DNA of 64,000 nucleotides from Melampsora larici-populina 98AG31 (lineage: Eukaryota > Basidiomycota > Pucciniomycetes > Pucciniales > Melampsoraceae). A program made the position numbers and the translations under genes. Shown here piece after piece: positions 1-11,356 of this stretch (positions are counted from its first letter, which is position 1; each line of letters begins with the position of its first letter). The notes beneath the pieces are model-generated. The model was not told the DNA's origin. It worked only from the letters and a program-made list of their open reading frames with translations, and searched no databases. Where the stretch lies: positions 2,366 through 66,365 of the forward strand of contig NW_006768824.1 of the NCBI RefSeq assembly GCF_000204055.1, in the 5' to 3' direction.

Positions 1-932
1 TAAAGGATAACGGAGTCCCCAGGACGGCAGTCAGCGCGAAATAATAGCGGCCTGGAGCCTTAGTGAGATTGACGTCAAGAATTATATCCCTCGCCTTGGC
101 CCCGATATTACCGTTTCCTTCAACAATTGCTGCAACATCATTCACAGTAGGACGGTTGTATCGTCGGTGGTCGTGTCCTGGGGCCGAGAGAGTCTTGATT
201 CGGAGAGTGCGAGTGTCGCGAGCATGGCACAATTGAGCAGCTGAGCGGAAAACCTGGGCATAGGGATTGTGCAAATTCATAAATTGCTGAAAGAGGTATA
301 GGATATTGGGGTCTAGATCGTTTTGACTGCGATGGATCCAATATAAAGTCTCGTCCGGTCCTCCACCACCGTAGATGAATATCTGGGCAAAACCGGGTAT
401 GTCTTCAGGTGTTGGCATGAGGGAACCAATGTTGTGGGAAAGTTGGCCTGAGATCCTGAATGTGTAAGTGCCCAGCTGTCCTGCCACAGATTTGTCAACA
501 TTTGCCCCAAGAGAGGTGAACAATAAAGCATTGTTATATTTTTGAATCTTGGATCTAAACAAAACGGAGGCTGAAATCAAAGTCAGATAGGTCATACTGA
601 GTGAGAAACAAATCATCCTTACTATCGTCTGTACCAGTCAGGAGAGCGCGATAGAAATCGGGTACTGGCTGTCCTACATCTTGGGCAAAGTACTTGAGCG
701 GTAACTCAATCGAGCCTTGCTGGCAACAGTTTGAGTACTTTGCACGTATCAACTTGGCGTCCTTGACACTCCGTTCCAATCTCCATCGGTACGCTCCACA
801 GCCATTGCACTGGTCGTCCGGTCGTCCAATGCTATGCGGAATCTCATTGCATAGTCTGTTGAGGAGGCTTTCTTCAGAAGCAAACGCTTGACTTCTAACA
901 GCAGGACCCTTTGGATGCCGCCTTTCAACCAT
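1..932 (-). CDS. Helitron RepHel transposase, N-terminal part (runs off left edge)
   Basis: This matches the Helitron-like N-terminal region of rolling-circle Rep/helicase transposases. The Cys motifs CNGCGA and YSNCCQQG come first. The family block YNNALLFTSLGANV follows, then YTFRISGQLSHNIGSL, FAQIFIYG and NPYAQVFRSAAQLC. I read two exons, 932..598 and 554..1, joined across a 43-nt GT-AG intron (597..555) that contains CTGAC; splicing gives LFLTQ-SKIQKYNNALLF in one frame. Without the intron the same place reads as a frameshift. The Rep HUH motif and the helicase would lie beyond base 1, so activity cannot be judged. The start at 932 is the first Met of the frame and may not be the true one. 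Family assignment is firm; integrity is unknown. Confidence 0.8.
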
Positions 933-2606
933 CTCAATGCAATCGATACCAGTTTTTGATAATGAATCAAGGTAAAATGTATGAATATTAGACGGTGTAT
1001 AAGTGGGGATAAGGTTATGATGGATAAGAGGTGTAACAAATGATTAAGAAGTGAGCAATATGAATATTTGATAAAGAATCAAGTGTCAGCGATAGTACTC
1101 AGTATCATTCATCAGACTGGATGACTTCAAAGACAAAAGAATCTATTTATCATAGTAACTCACGTATCATTATGAACTCGCAAAACAAATACAAACTTCA
1201 AGCTTGATAATATGATCGCGCACTGTTGCTTGTATATGAAGATTCGAATAAACAGTTGACTTAGTGGGTGACTGACATTGGCAACGGAAGCCGGAGGCAT
1301 ATTCACGCCATGGAGTTGAAGTAAAATATTGATACACTTGAGAAGTCGAGATATCAAAAATAGTTTGAGTGTAATGACCGTTGGTTTGACATTCTTATCA
1401 GGCAAGCAGAACCCCTTCACAGACGGTGGAGGAGTGATCCTGAGGTGAGATATGACACGGACTATTGAAGTATTGACGTAGACATTGGTATGAAAGCTGA
1501 TGCAAATGAATAAGTGAAATTTGAAAGGCGGTCCTAATTCAAACTCGGGCATTGAGGTTTGACTGATGTGTCGAGATACTCTGATAACGGATAAGAGCTG
1601 CTGGAGACAGCTTAGAATATACGTGTCGTGCTTATGAAATGACATCCTTGAAGTGACGTGACTCTTAGGTGACAGGTTTTCAGATGTCGAAATGACTATT
1701 GCCAGACAGGACAGACGTGATGGTTGATCCTGTTTGCCATTAGCTGGTCGTTAATCCCACAAAAGACTTCGAGGATAGTGTGGTGCGTGTGGGAGTGTAA
1801 AATCGAGCATGTGGTACTCGCTTTTGGAAGGCAAGGAGTGTAGTGCTACGATTTGTATGCATTGAGGATATATTACTGTGATACAGCAATATGCGTTGGG
1901 GTAGTGAGTCACCGGTATCTGTTCAAAGTTATGGGTATTGCTTATCCGGTCAGCGGTATATGGCTTTATACACAATTGGATACTTTTTCGTTGCATTACT
2001 GTTATGAAATGTCACCAGCCACAATGTGGTCAAAGGCCTTTCACAGTATTTGACATGCCCTGCAATCGATAAGGGCATGTGTATTCATTGGTCCATCTTG
2101 TCACACAATAGGATTAATTATAATTTGATAATTTGATCCCATTTTGGTCTACTGGAATGTGAGGTTCTTGGAACTCACTTATTGTAAAGTAGAGGACTGT
2201 TTATTTAATCATGTTGTATTTGTCTGTTCTTCGATTACACTTATTCTCGATTGGACGTGTGTCTGACCCATATGAGTTTTCGGCACGTTCCACAGTAACC
2301 AAGCACCGTGTGAAGCACTCCATACTGAAACTGAGTGGAAGGCTGGTGTGAGAAGAAGAGGTGGAGGACCGTTGATCAATTATCGGCAGTGAAATGACAG
2401 TTAAGATTGTTTTGCAGCCTACGTAAGCCTATATGTACATTCAGTGGCGCATGACAGAGCATAGTGAAATATTGTGGTATGTAGACATTTATTTTGTGAT
2501 AGCAGATGGAGCAGAGGCTCTTGTAAGGGAATAAAATGAAATGAGTAATAGTTCGGTAGTACTTAAACATTTAGGCTATTAAACATGGATACATGTATCA
2601 AATACA
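933..2606. other. Intergenic, no supported gene
   Basis: Open frames here are short, AT-rich and lack family motifs. If the Helitron is complete, its upstream region falls here, but I could not place a Helitron 5' TC end or 3' CTRR hairpin. Confidence 0.4.
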
Positions 2607-4881
2607 TTAATCATTGGATATGTCTAGGGTTTTGCCCCTTGTGGCACGCTTCTTGGGAGTAGCCCGGGCACGCTTCTTAGGGGGAGAAGTTGTGGCTGCT
2701 TTGGAAGCGGGCAGATAAGAGGACGAATTGAAATCAGAAGGAGGGAAAGGGAGGCTGGACATGCAGTTCGACCCTGGATACGATTCCATTATTGGTGTTT
2801 TGAAAGCAGATTTGAGCCCTTGATTGAGAACGTAGTTTCCTGATGATGAAAAGCTTGTATTGACCTCTGAGGGGGAATTGGGATTGTACCTAAATGCATC
2901 AGGAACATTAATGATGGAACAAAATGGATACTGATATCAAACACGTACTTTGGGGGCTTGGTTTGTCCGTTGGAACTACCTGACGTAGAAGCGTTATCGA
3001 TGTAATGATGGGAGATGCCCTTGTCATCTTTGTCAGAGTCAGGAACAACATTTTCGTTTCTCTTGCTGAATGTGTTACTGGTGAGTCCTTTTGGAACTGA
3101 GTAACGTGGCTTGAACGGTTCCTTTCCCTGCTGTGAGCCATTCGTCAATGATATCTTGTTGACCTACATGCAAAGGATGTGAGAATGACATATATGATTG
3201 GTAACATAAGTGAGGTTTTGAACTTACAATAACTACCCAGTTCAATGAAGTCTTGTTGAAGTCGTGAATGAAACCATGAAATATCACTTCACGACCTGCC
3301 TTTAGGATCTTCCGTATGCCGGCAAAATGTGGGAAAGGGCGGATGCGATATTCAAAGCGGAAAGCTGTAGCTTTCTCCTTTGGAAGCAATGGGTATGTGA
3401 GGTATCAGCACAAATCTGTACATAGATGAATGAACACGTACAACAGGTGTTAAGATAATATCTTATCAGGAAGCTTAAGTTAAGATATTATCTTGGTAGG
3501 TAGCCAAAGATCATTTCCGCTTTTGGAAATTTGAATACATCTTAGAAGGTTGTATGGTTTGGGTAAGAAGAAATGGTGTGCTGTGCAGTATTAGTGTAGG
3601 AAGTTGACCAGAGGGGTTAAGCGCTGAATTAGGAAGTGTACCAAGGGGCTGAACTGTAAACGGATTCAAGGGATGGAAAATTTTCTTTCTGGGTTACCTT
3701 CTCACTCTCTGAAAAGTTGTTCTTCCCCCTCTTCTGATTCTTTTCTCGTCGAAAAGAATCAGTAAGTCCTTTCTCCTAAATATCTATCAAAGTGTTTTTC
3801 AGTTACAATTCTTTCTTTTACTAACATCGTATCATCTCTCTCAGATTGTTTAATTCATTTTTATCTTATTAACTTTCTTACGCGTGCTTCACGATATCTT
3901 TTGAGCTCGCAGGTAGTTAAAAGTTTCTCTTAATTTTTATCTTTGATCTTTGTTAATTTCTCTTTCATACTTTTCTATCGTGCGTTTTATGACTGTCTAG
4001 GTTAGTGTCTTGTATCTCTTAGACCTGCTGTCCGCCGTAGTCTTACGAAGATACCTGTGCCCTCAGGTAAGCTCGTCGAAAAGAATCAATTGTTTAATTC
4101 ATTTTTATCTTATTAACTTTCTTACACGTGCTTCACGATATCTTTCAAGCTCGCAGGTTAGTGTCTTGTATCTCTTAGACCTGCTGTCCGCCGTAGTCTT
4201 ACAAAGATACCTGTGCCCTCAGGTTATCACTCTTTTACTACAGGCGAAGATAGTAGCAGATAAACTTGACTCACTTTCCTTGAGAGTCACAAGACCACTT
4301 TCTCACTGAGAAATTATAACAGGGTGATAGTCTCCATGCTGAAGGGTAATGATGGATGTGATCTTGTCCTCGTCCGTGGCCTTTGGCTTCAAGTTTTGCA
4401 TGCATTCTTCTTTGATGTTATCAACTCCAACAATTACACCGCATGCACTTACAGCAACAGTATCTTCAAGTGGGAATTGCATATCAGAAGCTAACATGAC
4501 CGGGGCTTGATGAGTAGCTTCAAAATAAAATAGGTCTGATGTGGTGTACTTGGTATTGGATGGAAAAAAACTACCACGCAAAAAGTAGATTTTACCTTCA
4601 TCTAGGATGAAGTCGGATGAACTGAATCCTGTAGCTCGGATTTCATACAGCCTCTTTTTGTCGCGGTCGGCTCCTGAGCAGCTGATTGATACAACATATG
4701 TTCGGGCTTTGGAATCCCATTGTTGCTCTAGGGATATCTAAATGTTATTAGGGGTGAGATTGATGAATAATTAACACTATTAACTTTGGTATAGAGTAAT
4801 TGAAATACCTTTTCTTCTATTTCAAAGTTACCCGTCATGTAGATGCCATGACCTGTGGGTACGTCGGTTTCGCCTGATTTC
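2607..4881 (-). pseudogene. OB-fold-like nuclear protein gene, interrupted by a solo LTR
   Basis: Exons that join in frame on the minus strand are 4881..4809, 4737..~4319, 3377..3228, 3163..2949 and 2889..2607; any upstream exon was not found. The protein reads like a tandem OB-fold protein, with blocks such as YFLRGSFFPSNTKYTTSDLF and GREVIFHGFIHDF followed by LNWVVIVNKISLTNG. It ends in a basic tail (PPKKRARATPKKRATRGK) typical of a nuclear signal. An 871-bp solo LTR sits at the end of the second listed exon, separating HGDYHPV from its GTACGT splice donor. Translation now runs into the LTR and stops after VIISQ. I do not recognise the family by name. The OB-fold call is an inference from pattern, not from a domain search. 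A rescue by splicing inside the LTR cannot be excluded. Confidence 0.5.
3448..4318. mobile_element. Solo LTR (candidate), 5-bp duplication ACAGG
   Basis: The segment starts TGTTAAGATAATATC and is flanked by ACAGG at 3443..3447 and again at 4319..4323. Near its start is an inverted repeat (AAGATAATATCTTA / TAAGATATTATCTT). It carries an internal direct duplication: TTTTTATCTTATTAACTTTC recurs about 241 bp later, and GTTAGTGTCTTGTATCTC recurs 157 bp later. No gag-pol lies next to it, so it is read as a solo LTR. The right end reads AATTATA rather than the canonical CA, which lowers confidence in the exact boundary. Confidence 0.5.
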
Positions 4882-4990
4882 CTACACAGTTGTGATAGAG
4901 ATATTCATATGATTCATATGATTTCATATGAAAGGCATCAGTACACAGTAATTGACTACCTTGTAAGATGACATTGTGAGAAAGACAAAC

Positions 4991-6059
4991 ATTTAGTCGA
5001 TATGTAATTCAAACAAAGACAATGCTTCAACGCTTCAAGATTTGATTGGTGAGCTGAAATGGAGCCAGCGGAAGGGATGGTGTGAAGACTACTGCCCTGT
5101 TCTTGGTGCGTGAAGTGCCTGTATTTATATGTCGCCAGTGGGTAGATCGAGTGTGGTTGGAGGATAGTTTGTGAGAGGCTAATCCCATGGTTCGCGTTGC
5201 TGTGGTCATCCTCCGTTCATGGATGGGGCAAGACCTACGGAGTGTAGCGGAATTGGTTTGATATTGACATCTGTTGACAATTGCTGAGGTCGGTTGATTG
5301 GGGTGGCTTTGATTCTTGTAGAGTCCTAAATGACGCAGGTCATGATGCAAGGGTAGGTCAGAGTTCAGTCAGTCATGCTTTTGATTAGAGACAAACAGAG
5401 TACCCATCTTGTTGGCGGTATTCAGTGTTCGGATTCGCATTGACATGTCAAAGTATGACAGGTGTCACCGCGTGCAACAGATGACATGAGGCTGATGAAT
5501 TTGATTCCAGCCGGTTTAAGGTCTACAACGGGGATTGAGATGGGGCTTGATGTCGTATTGATGGCGACTATAGACTGTCAAGTGAAGATAAGGGAGACTT
5601 GCTCGCAAGTATGTACGGACTTTGGGTAGGACGGCGTGTTTGAAGGGGTTTTGTGTTATACACGGTACGTCTTATTGGTTACGTAGTTTTTGATGACAGT
5701 CTGAAGTTTCCTTTGTCGATCATTGACATCCATATGGGACACGGTATCCTACCACAATAGCAATTCGAGTGGTGAGTAGGAGTCATTTGGTAGCAATTTG
5801 ACAATGGTGGGTACTGCTGGAAGTGCTGTCGTGAGTGAAACGGATTTTTATGCCATCAGGTATTGGCACCTTGACGGGATTAAGCGAGGAAGCCTTCCTT
5901 CCTTTAACTTGAATGATTTTCTTTCAATTCATCTTATACTGTTATGCTGAAGGTATAAAATCAGCAAGATTCCACTGTTACAGATGACAAGTACAATGTA
6001 TTTGCTTCAATGCCTTCTCCTGACAATGGTGTTAGTCATGAGATGGAGGGCTGCATGTC
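4991..6059. other. Intergenic, no supported gene
   Basis: There are only short frames without recognisable motifs. The frame near 5027..5350 on the minus strand has biased composition and no partner exons. Confidence 0.4.
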
Positions 6060-6365
6060 TGGGAAGTTCCCGTTGATTGGTGGCTTGCTGCGTTCATGGT
6101 GGAAGGTAAGTTTCCCTTTCATTCTCTTTACCAATACTATGATTTCTCACTACTTTGTGTGATTTAGGACAACTCAGGTGCCTTTCCTGCTCTTGCAGAG
6201 ATGGCTCAGGATTTCCTGTGCTGTTCTGCAACCACTTGTTTGTGTGAGAGGATATTTTCCGGAGCAGCCAATGTCTGCAGGTCTGATCAAATGGCATTGT
6301 AAAGGGCAACCATTGAACAACTCAATTCATTTTGTGAATGGATAAAGGCCGGTTTCAATGTTTCC
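6060..6365 (+). pseudogene. hAT transposase C-terminal relic
   Basis: Translated with one intron removed (donor GTAAGTTT near 6106, acceptor TTTAG near 6169), the plus strand reads WWKDNSGAFPALAEMAQDFL and then CCSATTCLCERIFSGAANV. This matches the dimerisation block at the C terminus of hAT transposases. A TAA at 6300..6302 breaks it before RATIEQLNSFCEW. No upstream catalytic region was found. It is a dead fragment. Confidence 0.65.
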
Positions 6366-7203
6366 TGAGAGTTTTCTGAGGCCTTGTGTTGGATGTGTAT
6401 ATGCAAAAAATGAAGTAATCCTTAATTGTCAATATTTCTGCATCTTTTTTGTTTGTTATCTCCCTATGCACTTGTTCCTCATTCAACTTATCTTATTCTT
6501 CAGGTTCACAGCTTTCTTTAATACAAATCTTGTCTATCTTATCTTATTATTTCCCATCTCACTCCTTTCCCCTTGCTTCCCAACTCTCTTTAAAACTTGG
6601 TTCATTTTCAATCTCTCTGCTTTTTCCTGACCAGCTCAAGTAATCCATAAACCAAGATGAATAGTTCTTTGTACATATTTTCTAGGTAGTTCACTACACG
6701 CCTTTTGATATATTTCTTTTTTCACATTCAAAAAACATGTGCACTATTATAGTGCTAGTGATACAATATCACAGTGAGTGTTAGTGACTAACACACACCA
6801 CTACATATGATCCATAGTGGGTTTCTGCAGATGGTGGTGTGTATTGGTTCTTCAAAATAGTGGTACACCACACCACTACTGAGGACCTGTCATATAGCTG
6901 TGCATAGTGAAGTGATTTCAACCTTGATTTGATCAAGAGCAACATTTGATGTGATGTTGATATGAGGACATCATAAGAGCACAGAGCTTTCTTGACCATC
7001 TCTTCATTGTGAATCAATGACACATGTAGCATATGTCTTGTTACAATTTATAAAGCATACAGACTTGATATTGTACTATTCTCCTTGTTATCTGAACTGA
7101 AACTTGTCTACAGTTTTTTCTCAGAGTTTTTCCTTTGATAATCATCAGCTTCATTAGCTTTTGAGCCTGCCAATCATCCTCAAATCAAGATGTCTTAAAG
7201 GTA
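6366..7203. other. Intergenic, pyrimidine-rich stretch then repeat-like DNA
   Basis: About 6420-6640 is markedly C/T-rich on the plus strand. 6770-6900 contains several short CACTAC/GTGGTG words. No gene is supported. Confidence 0.4.
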
Positions 7204-7671
7204 CACCACGGGGTAATCGTCCTTGGCCTCGTCTGGTGCCGGGGACGTTTCTAGATGAGACGATTCCGACAACAAAGTCAGAATGGTCTCAGTCACGGAA
7301 CATACGTTAACCGTGGGACAATCAATTTTGTTCGCCTCTTTTTCTGGGTTTGAAAAGGTTGAAAACCCTGGTCAAAGAGGGTATGAAGGGTGAGGAAGAC
7401 CTGGCTGAGATCATATCTTGAGCCAAGTGCAAGCATCCTATCAGGATGCAATCCGTTTATCCTCCTCAATCTTTGCCTGGCTGAGCTTTGATTGATAGGT
7501 TGGATACAGTCTGATACAGCCTGATGTCCGGTGACTGTTATCATTCCGGGAGCGATTTTTGTCTGGTCGCATCTAGAAACGTCTCACTCACCGTTCTTTT
7601 GAATTGAAAACAAGATGTGTTGAAAACCGTTCTCAACCCGGCTTTTGGCACGTCCCACTTACCCCGTGGTG
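7204..7671. mobile_element. TA-flanked MITE (mariner/Stowaway-like size and target)
   Basis: Perfect 13-bp terminal inverted repeats CACCACGGGGTAA / TTACCCCGTGGTG delimit 468 bp and are flanked on both sides by TA (7202..7203 and 7672..7673). A second inverted pair (ACGTTTCTAGA / TCTAGAAACGT) lies inside near both ends. There is no transposase frame, so it is non-autonomous. A TA target is typical of Tc1/mariner relatives; the superfamily is inferred from that alone. Confidence 0.75.
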
Positions 7672-7673
7672 TA

Positions 7674-8196
7674 GATAATCTTGTGGTGACCAAATATTAA
7701 ACCCTTGACCTCAAAAGCAATGAGACCGTCCTCATTTGGCACATTGGATCCGATCTAGTTGCCAAACAACACAGTGATTGATAATTAACGAGTGTTCAAA
7801 GTTTGTTTCACAAAGCAGTTCTAGAATGTAATAGATACAAAAGGTGTCTACAAGCTGTAAAAGCTTGAGGTCTTAAAATGCAAGGTAGATAAAGTGAATG
7901 AAATAATCAACGAAAAAACAATTTCAAGAACTTGAAAGAAGCCAAGAAAAGCATTGGACACAATCATGTGTAGTCTAAATATCTGCACTTTTATATAGAC
8001 CTATTGCAATGGAAAAAGATGGCTAAAAAGATAACATCTGTATAGAGATAAATACATTCTCAATACACTTATGATAACATAAACACAATCAATTTCAAAT
8101 AAAAGAAAAGTTATAAATGGACAAGTATCAAGTTGAATGAAGTTCGAAATATGTGGTCTGAAGTCACGTTGAAGCCTTCTGCTAGGCCACTAATCG
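7674..8196. other. AT-rich 3' flank of the 8.2-10.2 kb gene
   Basis: AT-rich sequence without supported genes. It probably contains the 3' untranslated region of the minus-strand gene to the right. Confidence 0.35.
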
Positions 8197-10182
8197 CTAT
8201 GAATTTGAGGATTCTGGAAAGGAGAAGTGATAACCATGCTGGACAGCAATCTGTACATCTAGAGTAGACACGCTTTCCAACTGATGCTGCCGTATTGTTT
8301 TTGGTGTCATCTTCTTTAACTTCTTAGGGGCAGATTGAACCTTGCGAGTCCAGAATGATAACGTATTCTTCAAAGGAGATTTCTCCGGTGCAGCTTCTAA
8401 CTTCATAATATCTGGCTGAAGCATATTCATGTGAAATCCTGCACCGAGTACTGATTGAAGATTCTTTCTTCGTCGGATTTGTTGATCCTCTAACCCAAGT
8501 CCGATTCTAAAATTGTGAGGTTCCTGCTGGGTGTATCCTAGCACTTGATCCCCAATTGTGCCTTTGTGCGGGCCTGAAGGGATCCGAGGAGACTCAACTA
8601 AATCGGACTGCAAAGTCGGAGTTGCTCTGATTATCTTTGTCCCGCATATTCCGCGATACGTTGAGCCGTCTGAGACCTTAGGTGTAGTAGAAGTTGACAT
8701 TCCCTTATTGAAAATTGTTGGGTCGTCCGGTCTCAAAGTTTCACCTTCCGTGAATTCGATATGACTCGCAGCTGATACCCACGAACAATCAGAGGACAAG
8801 TCCAAGGTATTTTGACTTTCAGTAGCCCGTAGATTGGTAGACCAGAATGATGCATCGTTCATTGGTAGAGTTGAGCCGATTGAGCCTTTTACACTGTGAA
8901 AGCTTTGGGCGTAGTCCACCACAGGGCTCAAGCTCGCCGAGGGAAGAATACCACTGAAACAAACAGTTCCGTCATCTGAGCTAGGTTGAATGTGTAAGCC
9001 ACTATCAGGAAAAGCGATTGATTGCCGAACTGCGGGATCTTTTTCAACGCTAGATGGCAATAAAGAGAGACGTAAAAACGAAGTAACGGCATCTGTATAT
9101 AATCCTTCTGAATCTTCTCTGCTGTCTGTGTCGACAGATTTTTTCCTGTCTTTCAAAGGAGATGTGTCATCGGAGACGTGCTCAATAGCTCGGGGATATG
9201 ATTGTGCAAGTTGGTTTCCAAACACCAGATAAGGGTCGCAATCTTCTGCTTCTGCATGGGCGGCTCTGACTGGAGTGCGGAGTTCCGGAGAGGAAGAAGT
9301 TCTTGAACACAGCTGTCGCAGGACGATCAACTTTACATCTGGTATACGAAGAGTAGATCAGTGTTTGCTTACTGATTGAAGAGAACCCGAAGGTACATCT
9401 TGAGTGAGTAACTCGGACCCTTGTGTCATAGGCTGAAGCAAGATTCTCCTGGGAGGTAGCGGGAAAGAAAGCGAAGGATTGTGGGAGGTATCGAGACCGA
9501 GCTTTGTTGATCGCCACAGATCAGCTCCAAGATCTGCACAAGGCCAAGAGGTATCATCGCTTGAGCCCTCTGTGGGCAATTCCGAATCCGCTGAAGAAAG
9601 GCCTAAGAACCAATGAGCAGGAAGGCGTCAGTTTCTGATTCCTTGATGTTGATTTTGATTTACATTACCTAGTGGGTGTATCGCATCAAAGCTCCAAGCT
9701 CAAACTGGACTTACCATTGGTCAAAATCTGAGAACCTCTAAGCGTACTCTGGAGTCGAACTCGAGAGTTATTGCGGGAGTAAGAAAGCCTACAGTCGTAT
9801 CAGGGAAATCAGAATGACGGTACAAATCTGGCAAGCATCCAAGTCCCAGCACAAAGGAGAAAATCAGAAATAGACAAAAATGTGAAAGTATCTCGCACCT
9901 CCTTGTCTTAGGGTCAAAATGGATCGGTAAGCTGGAATGACGTTTAGGACAGGCGACCATAGGGGACCCCTTGGAGCGGGGTTCGGAAGAATCAACCACG
10001 TGCTCCGAAAGAGACAAGAGAAGATCGAGCTCCTTGAAATTGAGATTCTCGCTGCACCATGCGCGCGTCTCCCGTTTCATTTGACTCTGAGTGGTCAAAG
10101 ATTGGAGTGGCCAGGAAGAATGATAGTTGAGGTTCTTGATGAGAGATAAAGTGTGAATGGGAACGGCATTCTTATTGTTCAT
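8197..10182 (-). CDS. Hypothetical protein, 573 aa, four exons
   Basis: I do not recognise this protein. Exons 10182..9899, 9788..9715, 9602..9373 and 9330..8197 join with GT-AG introns into a single frame of 574 codons including the stop. The last intron is only 42 nt. The protein is Ser/Thr/Pro-rich and looks largely disordered. It has no signal peptide or membrane segment. Its C-terminal ~100 residues are basic and more ordered in look (FWTRKVQSAPKKLKKMTPKT), ending HGYHFSFPESSNS. That could be a short nuclear-targeting or binding region. The Met at 10182 is the first in frame. Intact splice junctions and phase agreement argue for a real gene rather than a relic. Confidence 0.6.
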
Positions 10183-11348
10183 CTTGCGTTATGGGGTCGT
10201 GAGGAAGGAGATATCAGGCCACAATTACTTCTATGTAGGATATAATCTTGGAGGTATTATATGAGTACGTCAGAATGTTCTCGATGAGATGATGAGGTAT
10301 GAGTTTGTCAAATGAGAAAATTGGAAGCATGAGATGGAAATTCTTTCATCATATATGTAGACTAAGCTTAACTATGTAGACACATACTGATGCATGGATA
10401 CCCATTCTCACGTCCAAGTTAGCAGAAGAACGAACGGATCTGAACGGACGATATTGTGTAAAGAGGACAATATTTACCCAGCTTGTATAATTATGGATCA
10501 TTGCAGAGAGCTTATTAAAGCTTATCAAAGCTTTCAAAGCCCAATTCTTGGTTGATCACACCAGATTACACCCCCCCAGGTCAGAGAATTTCTACGCACT
10601 GACACTCAACTATGCACCCGGTCTCTTCGCACATGTTGCTGTGCGAATCTTGATGTCCTCTCAGTAAAATGGTTGAAAAATGTTCGCCAAAAATGTGTGT
10701 AGTTAAGTCTAATTAAAGCTTGGGAACTTCCATTCTTGCTCATTGTTGCGGGGGTCTTATGACTTACATATGCGTATGTAGATGTCCTTGAGAAGGCGCT
10801 TGATTTTATAGAAACAAGACACAGGCTTTGAAACCAAGAGGTATGGTAAAACTGCCCCGAAATTGGTTAAAGTGAAGCACAAAAGAGAATGACGTTGCGA
10901 AACGCCGCGACGAAACAGGCTTCGTTAAGCTGACATTTGGATGGAGTGAGGTTGTTTTGTCACCAGCAGAGAAAACATCCAGTCACCCTCTTGCCAAAGC
11001 GCATGAGGCTTGGTTAAGCTTATCATGATTGTGAGAGAATCATAACATCATGATCTACTTCTGAACTTTGTCAGTTTCTTCATCTCACTTCGCACAGCCT
11101 GCAAATCATTGCCCGCCTTCCCTCTTGCCTTCTCCTGCAATGGTAGTTTTGAATCCCTTTGATCTCCAAAAGATGCCCAATTTGCAACTATGTAATCCAG
11201 CCACTGTTCCAGTTTTAGAGCAGCCACATGAGGTCACATGTCTCACATTGAAAAGTTTATCTTGAGACTTGGGGGTGTGCATGATGATCAAATTGTGAAT
11301 ACATACTGGGGACTCTATTTCAAGAGGCAGTGGAAAATTCTTAGCAAC
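10183..11348. other. Intergenic, no supported gene
   Basis: Upstream region of the minus-strand gene at 8.2-10.2 kb. Short frames such as that near 11068..11265 show no family resemblance. Confidence 0.4.
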
Positions 11349-11356
11349 ATTCTGGC

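Noticed and set aside
555..600. Frameshift in the Helitron transposase
   Set aside because: A 43-nt GT-AG intron explains the frame change and gives a better family match, though a real frameshift cannot be fully excluded.
1160..1645. Minus-strand open frame of 161 codons as a gene
   Set aside because: No motifs, biased composition and no partner exons; likely a chance frame in non-coding DNA.
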